Of a stretch of 42,090 bases of DNA, positions 18,547 to 26,698 are shown piece after piece. Each line of letters begins with the position of its first letter. The stretch's first letter is position 1. The notes under the pieces are model-generated. The model saw only the letters and a list, made by a program, of their open reading frames with translations, did no database searches and was not told the DNA's origin. The stretch covers positions 1-42,090 of the forward strand of contig JAGVNJ010000045.1 in NCBI GenBank assembly GCA_020053305.1, read 5' to 3'. The stretch comes from Candidatus Edwardsiibacteriota bacterium (GTDB taxonomy: Bacteria; Edwardsbacteria; AC1; EtOH8). Position numbers and translations under genes: made by a program.

Positions 18547-19347
18547 TCATTCCGACCACTCCCCCTGAAAGACCAACTGCACCGCCCCCTCCAGGAAGAC
18601 ATCGCTGACCACTTCCCCTTCCAGCTTGAAGTGGATGGTCAGGGTCTCCCCGCCCCGGGTCAGGCATTCCACCGGAGATTCGGCCATCCCCAGCCGGGCC
18701 GCCACCACCGCCGCCGCGGTGGCTCCGGTGCCGCAGGCCAGGGTCTCGTCCTCCACCCCCCGCTCGTAGGTCCGGATCTTCAGGTGGTGCCGGTCGGCGA
18801 TCTCGATGAAATTGGCGTTGGTCCCGGCCGGCTGGAATCTGTCATGATGCCTGATCTGGCGGCCCACCTCGGCCACCGGAAAATCGTCCAGCTCGGCCAC
18901 CGGGATCACCACGTGCGGCACCCCGGTATCGGTAAAGCAGGCCGAATATCCCCGGGCGGCCAGGTCCAGCAGGAACCGCAGGTCGAAGTCGCGGGGCTCC
19001 CGCATCTGCAGTTTCACCCGGTCGTCATCGACCTCGGCCCGATGAAGGCCGTCCCCGGCCTGGAAGGTCATGGCCTTCCCGGCCGCTCCGATGGAATGGG
19101 CGAACCAGGCGATGCATCTGCCCCCGTTGCCGCAGAAGGCCACCTCCCCGCCGTCGGCGTTGAGATAGCGCATCCGGAAATCGGCCTGGGCCGACTTTTC
19201 GATGACCAGCACTCCGTCGGCCCCCACTCCGTTGCGGCGGTGGCATAATCTTTGGACCAGCGGAGAGAGGTCGGAAGGCAACTTCCCGTCACGGTTATCC
19301 AGCAAGACGAAATCGTTGCCGCTGCCGGACATCTTGTAAAAATTCAT
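18547..19347 (-). CDS. dapF: Diaminopimelate epimerase
   Basis: A 266-residue cofactor-free epimerase turning LL-DAP into meso-DAP for lysine and peptidoglycan. The ATG at 19345-19347 gives the family-typical MNFYKMSGSGNDFVLLD; a longer reading from 19404 adds unrelated residues. The two catalytic cysteines are Cys72 in CGNGGRC and Cys205 in ACGTGAT. With dapB and dapL here, it completes the later part of a DapL-type lysine pathway. Confidence 0.96.
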   Translation of the reverse strand: MNFYKMSGSGNDFVLLDNRDGKLPSDLSPLVQRLCHRRNGVGADGVLVIEKSAQADFRMRYLNADGGEVAFCGNGGRCIAWFAHSIGAAGKAMTFQAGDGLHRAEVDDDRVKLQMREPRDFDLRFLLDLAARGYSACFTDTGVPHVVIPVAELDDFPVAEVGRQIRHHDRFQPAGTNANFIEIADRHHLKIRTYERGVEDETLACGTGATAAAVVAARLGMAESPVECLTRGGETLTIHFKLEGEVVSDVFLEGAVQLVFQGEWSE

Positions 19348-19409
19348 ATTACCTGTATGCAATGATAAAAGATGAAAATAGAATATGGAATCTTGAATGT
19401 ACAATATTC

Positions 19410-19510
19410 AGGAAACCGTCATCGCGAGACGACTTTATAATTTTCAACCGAAGCGATCCATATATTCACCAGATTGCTTCGTCAGATACATAAAAGAATC
19501 CTCGCAATGA
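19410..19510. repeat. Intergenic palindromic repeat between the 69-residue protein and dapF
   Basis: The stretch begins GTCATCGCGAG and ends CTCGCAATGAC, with inner GAAGCGATC / GATTGCTTC arms. This is the form of the GTCATTGCGAG dispersed repeats common in many bacterial genomes. No gene is seen between 19348 and 19555. Confidence 0.6.
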
Positions 19511-19555
19511 CCGGCGCCCTGAGCCAAATTCTATATTCTGAATTCTTTATGATGC

Positions 19556-19765
19556 CTATTTTACCTTCAGCACATCCACCAGCTGATCTAATTTGGCCAG
19601 CAGTTCGTTCATCTGCTCATGCTTCGTGGTGCGATCATTAAGCTCCGATTGGTAATACTCGGTGGCCTTCTTAAAAAAGCGAAGGACGTAAATAAAGCAG
19701 ACTAGTCCCACTGCAAATATTACCAGAAGAAACAACCAGTTACTGATAAAGCTTAATATACCCAT
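19556..19765 (-). CDS. Small single-pass membrane protein with coiled coil
   Basis: A 69-residue protein of unknown role. Residues 5-30 form one hydrophobic helix and the remainder, rich in Glu, Gln, Leu and Lys, looks like a short amphipathic helix or coiled coil (NELLAKLDQLVDVL). A strong AAGGAG ribosome-binding site before the ATG supports it as a real gene. It lies just downstream of argF, separated by a hairpin, so co-regulation is uncertain. Confidence 0.7.
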   Translation of the reverse strand: MGILSFISNWLFLLVIFAVGLVCFIYVLRFFKKATEYYQSELNDRTTKHEQMNELLAKLDQLVDVLKVK

Positions 19766-19793
19766 TTCGGTTTTCTCCTTAGGCTGTTGTTTT

Positions 19794-19825
19794 TAGTGCC
19801 ACCGCGATCATTCGGGGTGGCACTA
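19794..19825. terminator. Hairpin between argF and the 69-residue protein
   Basis: A ten-base perfect inverted repeat, TAGTGCCACC / GGTGGCACTA, lies five bases after the argF stop. In the minus-strand transcript it is not followed by a U tract, so it may be a weak or factor-assisted terminator or a 3'-end stabilising hairpin. Confidence 0.55.
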
Positions 19826-19830
19826 ATATT

Positions 19831-20778
19831 TTATTTCTTCTTTTTGGCCTTGGGCCTCCGGGCATTGTTCTTGACCAGGGTGACCATTATCGCCTTCTGG
19901 ATATGCAGCCGGTTCTCGGCCTGGTCCAGCACCTGGGAGTGCGGGCCGTCCAACACCTCGCTGGTGATCTCCTCCTCTCGGTGGGCCGGCAGGCAGTGCA
20001 GGACCATGCAGTCCTTCTTGGCGGCGGCGATGATGTGCTTGTTGACCTGGTAGGGGGCGAACACCCGGGCCTTGAGGTCCTTCTCAGACTCCTGGCCCAT
20101 CGAGGCCCAGACATCGGTATAGATGACATCGGCCTGGCGGGCGGCCTCCCGCGGGTCGCGCACGATCTGCAGGGTGGTCTTGGTCTTGGCCGCCAGCTCC
20201 TGGGCCTTCTCCCAGATCCCCCGGTCCGGCTCGTAGCCCTGGGGGCAGCCCACCGTCATGTTGACGCCCAGGGTGGCGGCGGCCAGCAGCAGCGAATTGC
20301 AGACGTTGTTGCCGTCGCCGATGTAGACCAGCTTCAGGCCCTTGAATTTTTTCTTGTGCTCCAGAATGGTCAGGAAGTCGGCGAAGATCTGACAGGGATG
20401 CTCCAGGTCCGACAGGGCGTTGATCACCGGGATGTCGGTATTCTCGGCTATCTCCACGATGCTCTTGTGGGCGAAGGTGCGGGCCATTATCAGGTCCACC
20501 CAGCGGTTGATGTTGCGGGCAATGTCCGGTGTTGACTCCCTCTTGCCCAGGGACATTTCCAAAAATATTCCATGCCCTCCAAGCTGGGTCATCCCGGTCT
20601 CGAAAGTGACCCTGGTGCGCAGGGACGGTTTTTCGAAGATCATGGCCATGGTTTTGTCGGCCAATAATTTGGGTGACTTGCCGGCCTTGGTCGGTTTCTT
20701 GATTTTTATCGCCAGCGCAAAAAGATCGTCCATCTCCTTTTTATTCAAGTCCGCTACCGAGAGAAGGTCCTTCTTCAT
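19831..20778 (-). CDS. argF: Ornithine carbamoyltransferase
   Basis: A 315-residue enzyme making citrulline from ornithine and carbamoyl phosphate in arginine synthesis. The carbamoyl phosphate loop is SLRTR at 52-56, HPCQ is at 127-130, GDGNNV at 153-158, and the ornithine-specific SMGQE at 225-229. HCLPAHR at 260-266 completes the site. SMG and HCLP favour ornithine rather than aspartate or acetylornithine as acceptor. The C-terminus ends in a lysine-rich tail. The 5' region holds a promoter and a terminator-like hairpin that could regulate it. Confidence 0.95.
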   Translation of the reverse strand: MKKDLLSVADLNKKEMDDLFALAIKIKKPTKAGKSPKLLADKTMAMIFEKPSLRTRVTFETGMTQLGGHGIFLEMSLGKRESTPDIARNINRWVDLIMARTFAHKSIVEIAENTDIPVINALSDLEHPCQIFADFLTILEHKKKFKGLKLVYIGDGNNVCNSLLLAAATLGVNMTVGCPQGYEPDRGIWEKAQELAAKTKTTLQIVRDPREAARQADVIYTDVWASMGQESEKDLKARVFAPYQVNKHIIAAAKKDCMVLHCLPAHREEEITSEVLDGPHSQVLDQAENRLHIQKAIMVTLVKNNARRPKAKKKK

Positions 20779-20841
20779 CTGTTCCTCCGTTTAATGGTTT
20801 GTGAGCAAAGGTGTTACCCTTAGGTTGGTGATTTTTTATTT

Positions 20842-20878
20842 CAAAAATAGCCCGCAAGTTTTTAATCGCTTGCGAGCC
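20842..20878 (-). terminator. Terminator-like hairpin in the argF leader
   Basis: In the minus-strand RNA, GCTCGCAAG pairs with CTTGCGGGC (nine pairs, one G-U) around a ten-base loop, followed by A and five U residues. It lies about 60 bases upstream of the argF ATG and downstream of a good promoter. It could be an attenuator for argF, the terminator of the upstream V4R-like gene, or both. Confidence 0.6.
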
Positions 20879-20953
20879 AATATCCTCAACAATCTATATA
20901 TCCATACAATACAATATGTTATAAAATATGTTGCTATCGTTATTTAAGTGTTA

Positions 20954-20982
20954 ATTTTACCTTATTACAAGATTTTAGTCAA
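20954..20982 (-). promoter_or_regulatory. Sigma-70-type promoter upstream of argF
   Basis: Minus-strand TTGACT (20977-20982) and TAAAAT (20954-20959) are separated by exactly 17 bases. This predicts an argF transcript starting near 20947 with a leader of about 170 bases. The surrounding 20779-21061 is AT-rich and has no gene. Confidence 0.7.
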
Positions 20983-21061
20983 GAGAAAACGAAATGCATA
21001 ATTTGATCAGTTATTTTGCCTTGTCCTGCCCGGCACTTGCGTTTTTCTGTCATCTGGGGGT

Positions 21062-21616
21062 TTATGACCACCGGGTAATATATTCGCATAAGGCATCGCC
21101 CCTGCCCCGGCAGCGGTTATGTTCCACGCTGACGTCTTTTGCGCCGGACAGCTCCAGCCCGGCTCTGATGAAGCCCAAAACCACCGAACATAGCATCGGC
21201 CCTCCGCCCTCGATATTCTCGATCCTGGCCTTGGCGCTCTTGGCCAATATGTCGAAGACATAAAACCGCCCGGTATCATGGTATCTTTTCCAGATCTGGT
21301 TGGCCTCCATCACCATCAGCCCCGGCCCGCCGAACTTTATCGCCATTTTGTAGATGTATTCCGTGTCGTGTTTAACCTGAAAAGCGCCGAATTCCTGGCA
21401 GAACTGTTGCACCTCACAGGCCGCTTCGGCGGCCCCGGCATTCAATATATTAAAAAACAAATCGTAGGGAGCCCACTGTTCCTCGGTCAGGCTTTTAGCG
21501 CTTCTCTGGTCCGCATCGCTTAAGCGGCTTAAAACTTTGGAATAATCAACTCCCGGATATTTTTCTTTCAGAAAAGTTTTAATAAGAAGCAAGCTTCTGG
21601 CTGTGGTCTGTCCCAT
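21062..21616 (-). CDS. V4R/DUF2378-like small-ligand-binding protein
   Basis: A 184-residue soluble protein. The N-terminal half has a short helical region (FLKEKYPGVDYSKVLSRL), then a domain ending in a Cys-rich strand pattern (NRCRGRGDALCEYITRW). That ending resembles V4R/heme-NO-type domains, in which a C...GD..CE.. finish is common; the Myxococcus DUF2378 (TIGR02265) paralogue family has a similar layout. Such proteins often bind small hydrophobic ligands or haem and act in signalling. The family assignment is from pattern memory and is tentative. It may be transcribed from the long intergenic region at 21617-21885. Confidence 0.5.
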   Translation of the reverse strand: MGQTTARSLLLIKTFLKEKYPGVDYSKVLSRLSDADQRSAKSLTEEQWAPYDLFFNILNAGAAEAACEVQQFCQEFGAFQVKHDTEYIYKMAIKFGGPGLMVMEANQIWKRYHDTGRFYVFDILAKSAKARIENIEGGGPMLCSVVLGFIRAGLELSGAKDVSVEHNRCRGRGDALCEYITRWS

Positions 21617-21885
21617 ACTTTTTTAACCTTAATGATTTGAGATCTGTTTTTTGCAGACAATCGGCGTAAGGAATGAAACGGCGCCGTTCGGCCCGGGGAG
21701 ATATCACCCGGCAAGCATCATGGCACGCCCGGCCCGATTCTCCGCCGGGGGCGGATCCGCCGTCGCTTGGCAACCCTGTTTTCTGCCCTCCTACGGGGGA
21801 CTACAGTTAGTCGCTGGGGCATTTATGCTGCCGGCGGAGAACGGCTCGCGTTTTAAAACACCCGGTAGCGAAGATCTAAACATAA
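21617..21885. other. Structured GC-rich intergenic region between tRNA-Arg and the V4R-like gene
   Basis: About 270 bases with no credible gene but with dense inverted repeats. TTCTCCGCCGG (21738-21748) is perfectly complementary to CCGGCGGAGAA (21831-21841). Between them are the palindrome GGCGGATCCGCC and a GACTA-CAGT-TAGTC hairpin. It could be a leader RNA of the V4R-like gene, an independent small RNA or a dispersed structured repeat. I could not match it to a riboswitch class I know. Confidence 0.4.
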
Positions 21886-21962
21886 TGGTGCGCCTGGCCC
21901 GATTCGAACGGGCGACCTGCGGATTCGAAGTCCGATGCTCTATCCAGCTGGGCTACAGGCGC
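21886..21962 (-). tRNA. tRNA-Arg (anticodon TCG)
   Basis: A complete cloverleaf on the minus strand: seven-pair acceptor GCGCCTG/CAGGCGC, anticodon loop CTTCGAA with anticodon TCG, T stem GCCCG/CGGGC with loop TTCGAAT, discriminator A, and an encoded CCA at 21886-21888. There is one mismatch in the D stem and one at the top of the anticodon stem. It would read CGA and related arginine codons. Confidence 0.95.
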
Positions 21963-21994
21963 GTATTATAACTACCTTGATGCCTGGCTTACTT

Positions 21995-22060
21995 GCGTCT
22001 TATCCTGAGCGTCTCGACTGAGCTCGCCGAAGTCCTGTCGAAGGAAGCTACAGACACTTT
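21995..22060. repeat. Repeat-like intergenic sequence between the PLP lyase and tRNA-Arg
   Basis: Contains ATCCTGAGCGTCTCGACTGAG and GTCCTGTCGAAGGA, related to the TGAGCCTGTCGAAG core of repeat R2. No gene is seen in 21963-22150. Confidence 0.4.
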
Positions 22061-22150
22061 TTCCGAAGTTATGAAGATTTGAACTTATGAGGTTATATCT
22101 TATTATATGTTATTGATTTCTTATCTTCCAATCTTCTCAGCTTCCGAACT

Positions 22151-23344
22151 TCAGATTTTGGAAAGCGCCTGGTCCAGGTCGGCCATTACGTCCTCCGGGT
22201 CCTCGATGCCCACCGCGATCCTGACGAAACCGGCGGTCATGCCCACCGAGGCCAGGTCCTCCTCGGAATAGGCCAGATGGGTGGTGGAGGCCGGATGTGT
22301 CACCAGGGTGTCCACGCTGCCCAGGCTGACCGCCAGCTTGCACAGCTTGAGGTTGTTCTGGAATTTGCGGCCGGCCTCGCGCCCGCCTTTCAGGTCGATG
22401 GCCAGCACCCCGCCGTAGCCGCCGCTCATCTGCTTTTTGGCGACCTGATGGGCCGAACAGGATTCCAGGCCCGGATAGCAGGTGCGCAATACCTTGGGGT
22501 GCTTCTCCAGAAATCGGGAAACGATCATAGCATTCTGGGAATGCCGCTCCACCCGCAGGGGCAGGGTCTGCAGGCCGCGGGACATCAGCCAGGCGGTGAG
22601 GGGAGCGATGGATCCTCCCAGATTCTTGAAGGCCATGGGCCGGATCTGGTCTATCTCGGCCTTGGGGCCAACTACTACGCCGCCCATGGTATCCCCGTGT
22701 CCGCAGATATATTTGGTGGCCGAGTGCAGAACGATATCCACCCCCATCTCAATCGGCCTCTGCAGGCAGGGGGTGGCAAAGGTGTTGTCGATGACCACCC
22801 TCAGGTTATGCTTTTTGGCGGCCTTGACCGTCTCGGCGATGTCCACCACGTCTAAGGTGGGGTTGGCCGGGGTTTCGATATAGATCATCTTGGTCTTGGA
22901 ATTGACCTTGGCCGACAGCAGTTCGTGGATATCTTTGGCCGGCAGGTAGATGATCTCGATGTTCATCTTGGGCAGCAGGTCCTTGAACAACCCGAAGGTA
23001 CCCCCATAGATGGGGGCCGAGGAGATGATGTTGTCGCCGGGGCGGCAATAGGTCAGCATCACCGCGGCGATGGCCGCCAGCCCCGAGGCGAAGGATATTC
23101 CTTCATCGGTGCCCTCCAGCAGGGCCATCCGTTTTTCAAAATCCTGGCTGGTGGGATTGCCCAGCCGGGTGTAGACGAAGCCCGGCTCCTGGCCGGACAT
23201 CACCGCCGCGCCGTGCTCGGCCGAGTCGAAGACGAACTCCGAGGACTGGTAGATGGGGATGGAGACCGGCTTGATCTTGCTTAGGTCCGGCATGCCGGCC
23301 CCGTGCACCGCCAGGGTGTTGAACTTGACTTTTCCGTGAGACAT
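22151..23344 (-). CDS. Cys/Met-metabolism PLP-dependent lyase (methionine gamma-lyase-like)
   Basis: A 397-residue PLP enzyme of the trans-sulfuration family. The cofactor lysine is Lys211 in [12 protein letters not shown]; Tyr113 and the phosphate loop around SFASGLAA (84-91) are in place. Overall it looks like methionine gamma-lyase or O-acetylhomoserine sulfhydrylase. At the position of the methionine gamma-lyase cysteine (Cys116 of the Pseudomonas enzyme) it has Gly115 in IYGGTFGLF, so a strict methionine gamma-lyase call is unsafe. Cystathionine gamma-lyase or synthase activity is possible. It is flanked by a repeat-containing gap before oadB. Confidence 0.85.
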   Translation of the reverse strand: MSHGKVKFNTLAVHGAGMPDLSKIKPVSIPIYQSSEFVFDSAEHGAAVMSGQEPGFVYTRLGNPTSQDFEKRMALLEGTDEGISFASGLAAIAAVMLTYCRPGDNIISSAPIYGGTFGLFKDLLPKMNIEIIYLPAKDIHELLSAKVNSKTKMIYIETPANPTLDVVDIAETVKAAKKHNLRVVIDNTFATPCLQRPIEMGVDIVLHSATKYICGHGDTMGGVVVGPKAEIDQIRPMAFKNLGGSIAPLTAWLMSRGLQTLPLRVERHSQNAMIVSRFLEKHPKVLRTCYPGLESCSAHQVAKKQMSGGYGGVLAIDLKGGREAGRKFQNNLKLCKLAVSLGSVDTLVTHPASTTHLAYSEEDLASVGMTAGFVRIAVGIEDPEDVMADLDQALSKI

Positions 23345-23395
23345 TATTGCGCCCTTCTTTTATTTTATGATTAGAAATTATTATAAAATACTTTG

Positions 23396-23475
23396 CCGCG
23401 GAAACACAGAGTGTTTGAAACTTAAAACAATAAGGAGAGTATTCCGTGTTTCAAAAATTTCAGTGTTTCTGTGGT
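23396..23475. repeat. Inverted repeat R4 between oadB and the PLP lyase
   Basis: CCGCGGAAACACAGAG at 23396-23411 and TTTCAGTGTTTCTGTGGT at 23458-23475 form imperfect inverted arms around AT-rich sequence with an inner GTGTTTGAAA / TTTCAAA pair. The arms match those of the repeat at 5971-6243. Confidence 0.6.
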
Positions 23476-23495
23476 TGGCTTCGTAAAAGCATGGA

Positions 23496-24620
23496 TTACT
23501 TCAACAGGGAGATCAGCACCCCGGCCGCCATGGCGGTGCCCAGCACCCCGGCCACATTGGGGCCCATGGCGTGCATCAGCAGGAAATTATGCCTGTTCTC
23601 GCGCTGGCCCTCGGTCTGGGAGACCCGGGCCGCCATCGGCACCGCCGAAACACCGGCCGAGCCGATCAGCGGATTGACCTTTCCCCCGCTCAGTATGTAG
23701 AACAGTTTTCCCAGTAGCATGCCGCCGAAAGTGCTGAATCCGAAGGCCACCAGTCCTAGGGCCACTATCTTCAGGGTGGACAGGCTCAGAAAATTGGACG
23801 CCTCCATGGTGGCCCCCACCGAGGCCGCCAGCAGTATGGTAACAATGTTGCACATCTCGTTCTGCAGGGTCTTGGACAGCCTTTCGGTCACCCCGCTCTC
23901 CCGGATGATATTCCCCAGCATCATGGTCCCGATCAGGGCGATGGCCTGGGGCAACAGCAGGGCGGTGATGATGGCGATGGCGATGGGAAATATTATCCGT
24001 TCCCTCTTGCTGACCGGCCGCAGTTGTTTCATCACGGTGGCCCGCTCCTTCTTGGTGGTCATCAGCCTCATGATGGGCGGCTGGATCAGCGGCACCAGCG
24101 ACATGTAGGTGTAGGCTGCCACTGCGATCGGCCCCAGCAGATGCGGGGCCAGCTTGCTGGCGGTGAAGATGGCGGTCGGCCCGTCGGCCCCGCCGATGAT
24201 GCCGATGGCCCCGGCCTCGGCCAGGTTGAAGCCCAGGGCGGTTGCTATCAGCAAAGCGGCAAAGACCCCGAACTGGGCGGCGGCCCCCATCAGAAAGGTG
24301 GTGGGATTGGCCAGCAGCGGGCCGAAATCGGTCAGGGCCCCTATCACCATGAACATCATGGTGGGCAGGACCTCGGTGGAGACCCCAACGTTGTAGATTA
24401 ATGTCAGCAGGCCGTCTGGGCCGATCACGTTGGACAGCGGCAGGTTGGCCAGAAAGGCACCGAACCCGATGGGCAGCAGCAGCAGCGGCTCAAAACCCTT
24501 GAATATCGCCAGGTACACCAGGGTCAGGGAGACCGCCATCATGATCACGTTGCCCAGGGAAAGATTGGCCATTCCGGACATCTGGACCAGCATTGAGAGA
24601 TGATGCAGGATGGTGTTCAT
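23496..24620 (-). CDS. Sodium-translocating acyl-CoA decarboxylase beta subunit
   Basis: A 374-residue polytopic membrane protein with about nine helices. It is the sodium pump that exports ions while removing CO2 from carboxybiotin. GGADGPTAIF at 143-152 carries the sodium-linked aspartate (Asp146, equivalent to Asp203 of Klebsiella OadB). The AYTYMSL segment at 169-175 and the C-terminal Asn355 region (GPNVAGVLGTAMAAG) match the family. Its length fits the glutaconyl-CoA or methylmalonyl-CoA decarboxylase beta subunit (about 370) better than OadB of oxaloacetate decarboxylase (about 430). It overlaps the gamma-subunit gene by four bases; the carboxyltransferase and biotin-carrier subunits are not in the window. 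Confidence 0.92.
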   Translation of the reverse strand: MNTILHHLSMLVQMSGMANLSLGNVIMMAVSLTLVYLAIFKGFEPLLLLPIGFGAFLANLPLSNVIGPDGLLTLIYNVGVSTEVLPTMMFMVIGALTDFGPLLANPTTFLMGAAAQFGVFAALLIATALGFNLAEAGAIGIIGGADGPTAIFTASKLAPHLLGPIAVAAYTYMSLVPLIQPPIMRLMTTKKERATVMKQLRPVSKRERIIFPIAIAIITALLLPQAIALIGTMMLGNIIRESGVTERLSKTLQNEMCNIVTILLAASVGATMEASNFLSLSTLKIVALGLVAFGFSTFGGMLLGKLFYILSGGKVNPLIGSAGVSAVPMAARVSQTEGQRENRHNFLLMHAMGPNVAGVLGTAMAAGVLISLLK

Positions 24621-24964
24621 TTTCTGCCCCCCCTGCTGGCCGCTTCCTGAAGGGAGACCAGCCGCCAGGTACTGCCCTGTCCGGCCGTGGTTTTGACCTG
24701 TCCGTCGGCCATATTAAGCTCCGCCGACAAGGCCCCCATCACCACCGCGGCGATCTCCCCCTCATCGTCCTGGTCTGCCGGGGGTGGAGTCGCTGAAACC
24801 GCTACTGCCGGCACCTGGCCCGCCGGGATCCCGTTTCGGTCCCCGGCCAGAAGGCCGACCAGATAGATCACTCCGGCCATGATGGCCAGGGCTATGAACA
24901 CTATGCTCTGGGCAATCAGGCAGACCGTCAGAGCCCCGCCCATCCCCACAAAATCTGAAGACAT
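24617..24964 (-). CDS. Sodium-pump decarboxylase gamma subunit (OadG family)
   Basis: A 115-residue small membrane anchor subunit. One helix (about residues 8-42) is followed by a Pro/Ala-rich linker and a short cytoplasmic domain with a IAAVVMGALSAE block. OadG-type subunits hold the biotin-carrying and carboxyltransferase parts against the beta subunit. It starts 11 bases after the etfA stop and overlaps the beta-subunit start, so etfA and both decarboxylase subunits are probably one transcript. Confidence 0.8.
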   Translation of the reverse strand: MSSDFVGMGGALTVCLIAQSIVFIALAIMAGVIYLVGLLAGDRNGIPAGQVPAVAVSATPPPADQDDEGEIAAVVMGALSAELNMADGQVKTTAGQGSTWRLVSLQEAASRGGRK

Positions 24965-24975
24965 CTTTTCCTTTC

Positions 24976-26175
24976 TTACTTTCCGCAGGTTTCCTGCAGT
25001 TTCTTGGTCAGGGCCGGAAGCACCTCGAAGACGTCGCCCACTATCCCATAACTGGCCACCTTGAAGATGGGGGCCTCTGGATCCTTGTTGACGGCGATGA
25101 TGCAGTCCGAGGACTGCATGCCCACCAGGTGCTGGATGGCCCCGCTGATGCCGCAGGCGATGTACAGCTTGGGGGCCACCGTCTTGCCGGTCTGGCCCAC
25201 CTGGTGCGAATAGGGTATCCAGCCGGCATCCACCGCCGCCCGGGAGGCGCCCACTGCGCCGCCCACCGCCCGGGCCAGGTTCTCCACCAGTTTGAAATTC
25301 TCCGGAGCCTTCAACCCCCGGCCGCCGGAGACGATGATGTCGGCCTCGGTCAGCTTGATCATGTTGGTGGCCTCTTCGATGACCTGGGCCACCGAGGTGC
25401 GGGAGGCCAAGGTGGCCTTATCATATGATTTTTTGATGATCTGGCCTTTGCGGGTTTTATCGCACTCGGCTTCCTTCATCACTTTGTGCCGCACCGTGGC
25501 CATCTGGGGCCGGTGGTTGGGGCAGATGATGGTGGCCATGATGTTCCCGCCGAAGGCCGGGCGGGTCTGGAGAAGGATCCTCTTTTCTTCGTCGATGGCC
25601 AGCGAGGTGCAGTCGGCGGTCAGCCCGGTGCGGGCCTTGATGGCCACCTTGGGGATCAACGCCCGGCCGATGGTGGAGGCCCCGCCCAGCACTATCTCCG
25701 GCTGGTATTCCTTTATCAGGTCGGCCATGATCCTGGCATAGGGCTCGTCGCAAAAATGCTCCAGGGCCGGATCATCCGCCGCATAGACCTTGTCAGCCCC
25801 GCGCCAGACCAGCTCCTGGCAGGCCTGGTCGATATTGTGGCCCATGATCACCGCCGCCAGTTCCACTCCCAGGGTGTCGGCCAGCTTGCGGCCCTCGCCC
25901 ATCAGCTCGTAGGAAATGCTCTGCACCTGTCCGTCCTTCTGCTCGGCGAACACCCACACTCCCTTGAAGCCGGAGATGTCGGCCTTCTCCACCGAATCCT
26001 TGCGGATTAAAATAGCATCGAAACCGCAGGAGGCCACGCAGGCCCCGCACAGGGTGCACTTGTCGTCGTCAATGACCGCCAGGTTGTCCTGCAGGGTGAT
26101 GGCCCCGTAGGGGCAGGAGGGCAGGCAGGCCCCGCAGCCCACGCATTTGTCTTGGATGATCTCTATATCGCTCAT
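24976..26175 (-). CDS. etfA: Electron transfer flavoprotein alpha subunit with N-terminal ferredoxin domain
   Basis: A 399-residue protein. Residues 1-60 form a two-[4Fe-4S] ferredoxin domain: Cys11, 14, 17, 21 and Cys40, 43, 46, 50. The rest is EtfA, with the FAD site around SGGRGL, GQTGKTV and [10 protein letters not shown] near the C-terminus. Fused ferredoxin-EtfA subunits occur in bifurcating acyl-CoA, caffeyl-CoA and lactate dehydrogenase complexes of anaerobes, where they pass electrons to or from ferredoxin. It accompanies etfB and the sodium-pump decarboxylase genes. The acyl-CoA dehydrogenase partner is not in the window. Confidence 0.95.
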   Translation of the reverse strand: MSDIEIIQDKCVGCGACLPSCPYGAITLQDNLAVIDDDKCTLCGACVASCGFDAILIRKDSVEKADISGFKGVWVFAEQKDGQVQSISYELMGEGRKLADTLGVELAAVIMGHNIDQACQELVWRGADKVYAADDPALEHFCDEPYARIMADLIKEYQPEIVLGGASTIGRALIPKVAIKARTGLTADCTSLAIDEEKRILLQTRPAFGGNIMATIICPNHRPQMATVRHKVMKEAECDKTRKGQIIKKSYDKATLASRTSVAQVIEEATNMIKLTEADIIVSGGRGLKAPENFKLVENLARAVGGAVGASRAAVDAGWIPYSHQVGQTGKTVAPKLYIACGISGAIQHLVGMQSSDCIIAVNKDPEAPIFKVASYGIVGDVFEVLPALTKKLQETCGK

Positions 26176-26196
26176 TTGGCTCCTTGATTTTCTTTT

Positions 26197-26216
26197 GGAC
26201 GCTGATTACGCTGATT
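26197..26216 (+). repeat. Left terminal inverted repeat of the GxxExxY unit
   Basis: GGACGCTGATTACGCTGATT. Its complement with one extra base is at 26677-26696. The stop codon and last codons of the GxxExxY gene lie within this repeat, so gene and repeat belong to one unit. Confidence 0.75.
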
Positions 26217-26622
26217 GTTTCTGATTTTTTCTTAGGTTATTAAAAGCTTTTCTCTTTACTTCAGGCTTTATACCGAAGTTCAATAGTAGCCCGACTTCTG
26301 TTTCCGTGGCTTTAAGATAATTCAATAATTGTGCTTCATGCTCCACGGCAAAGCATTTCACAGCCTTTATTTCAACAATCACCTTGTTTCCCACCAGTAT
26401 GTCGGCAAAATATTCGCCGATCATTTGATTCTCATATAAAACCTTGATTGGAGCTTGGGCTGTCGCTTCCAAACCTTCTTTTTTCAATTCAATCAACAGA
26501 GCGTTCTCATATACTTTCTCAAGGAAACCATAGCCCAAAGCATTGTATACTTTATAAAACGCCTTTATTATTTTATCCGTTAGTTCGGAATATTTATAAT
26601 TCTGCGAATCGAGTTTCATCAA
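26206..26622 (-). CDS. GxxExxY family protein (PD-(D/E)xK-like)
   Basis: A 138-residue protein of the GxxExxY family, named for its Gly32-X2-Glu35-X2-Tyr38 motif (GFLEKVY). A nuclease-like pattern follows: Asp74 in EYFADI, then Glu84 and Lys86 in VIVEIKAV. Members are found scattered in many genomes and are thought to be PD-(D/E)xK-type enzymes; the biological role is not established. The gene is AT-rich and sits between etfB and etfA, bounded by inverted repeats, as an inserted unit of about 500 bases. Confidence 0.85.
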   Translation of the reverse strand: MMKLDSQNYKYSELTDKIIKAFYKVYNALGYGFLEKVYENALLIELKKEGLEATAQAPIKVLYENQMIGEYFADILVGNKVIVEIKAVKCFAVEHEAQLLNYLKATETEVGLLLNFGIKPEVKRKAFNNLRKNQKQSA

Positions 26623-26676
26623 TGGCCCTTGATTAAGGTTTATTTTAGGTTAAATTCAAATCATAAATCTGCGTTA

Positions 26677-26696
26677 TTCAGCGTAAATCAGCGTCC
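26677..26696 (-). repeat. Right terminal inverted repeat of the GxxExxY unit
   Basis: TTCAGCGTAAATCAGCGTCC, the complement of the left repeat apart from one inserted base. It ends two bases before the etfB stop codon at 26699, so insertion was almost flush with the end of etfB. Confidence 0.75.
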
Positions 26697-26698
26697 TA

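Noticed and set aside
21617-21885. A known riboswitch (c-di-GMP, TPP, SAM, cobalamin, molybdenum cofactor)
   Set aside because: None of the conserved cores I can recall was found on either strand.
21579-21971. Short open frames on both strands across the structured intergenic region and tRNA-Arg
   Set aside because: They overlap the tRNA or run through inverted repeats, and their translations show no protein-like pattern.
26197-26696. A classical insertion sequence
   Set aside because: Terminal inverted repeats are present but the only gene is GxxExxY; no transposase domain or clear short target duplication is visible.
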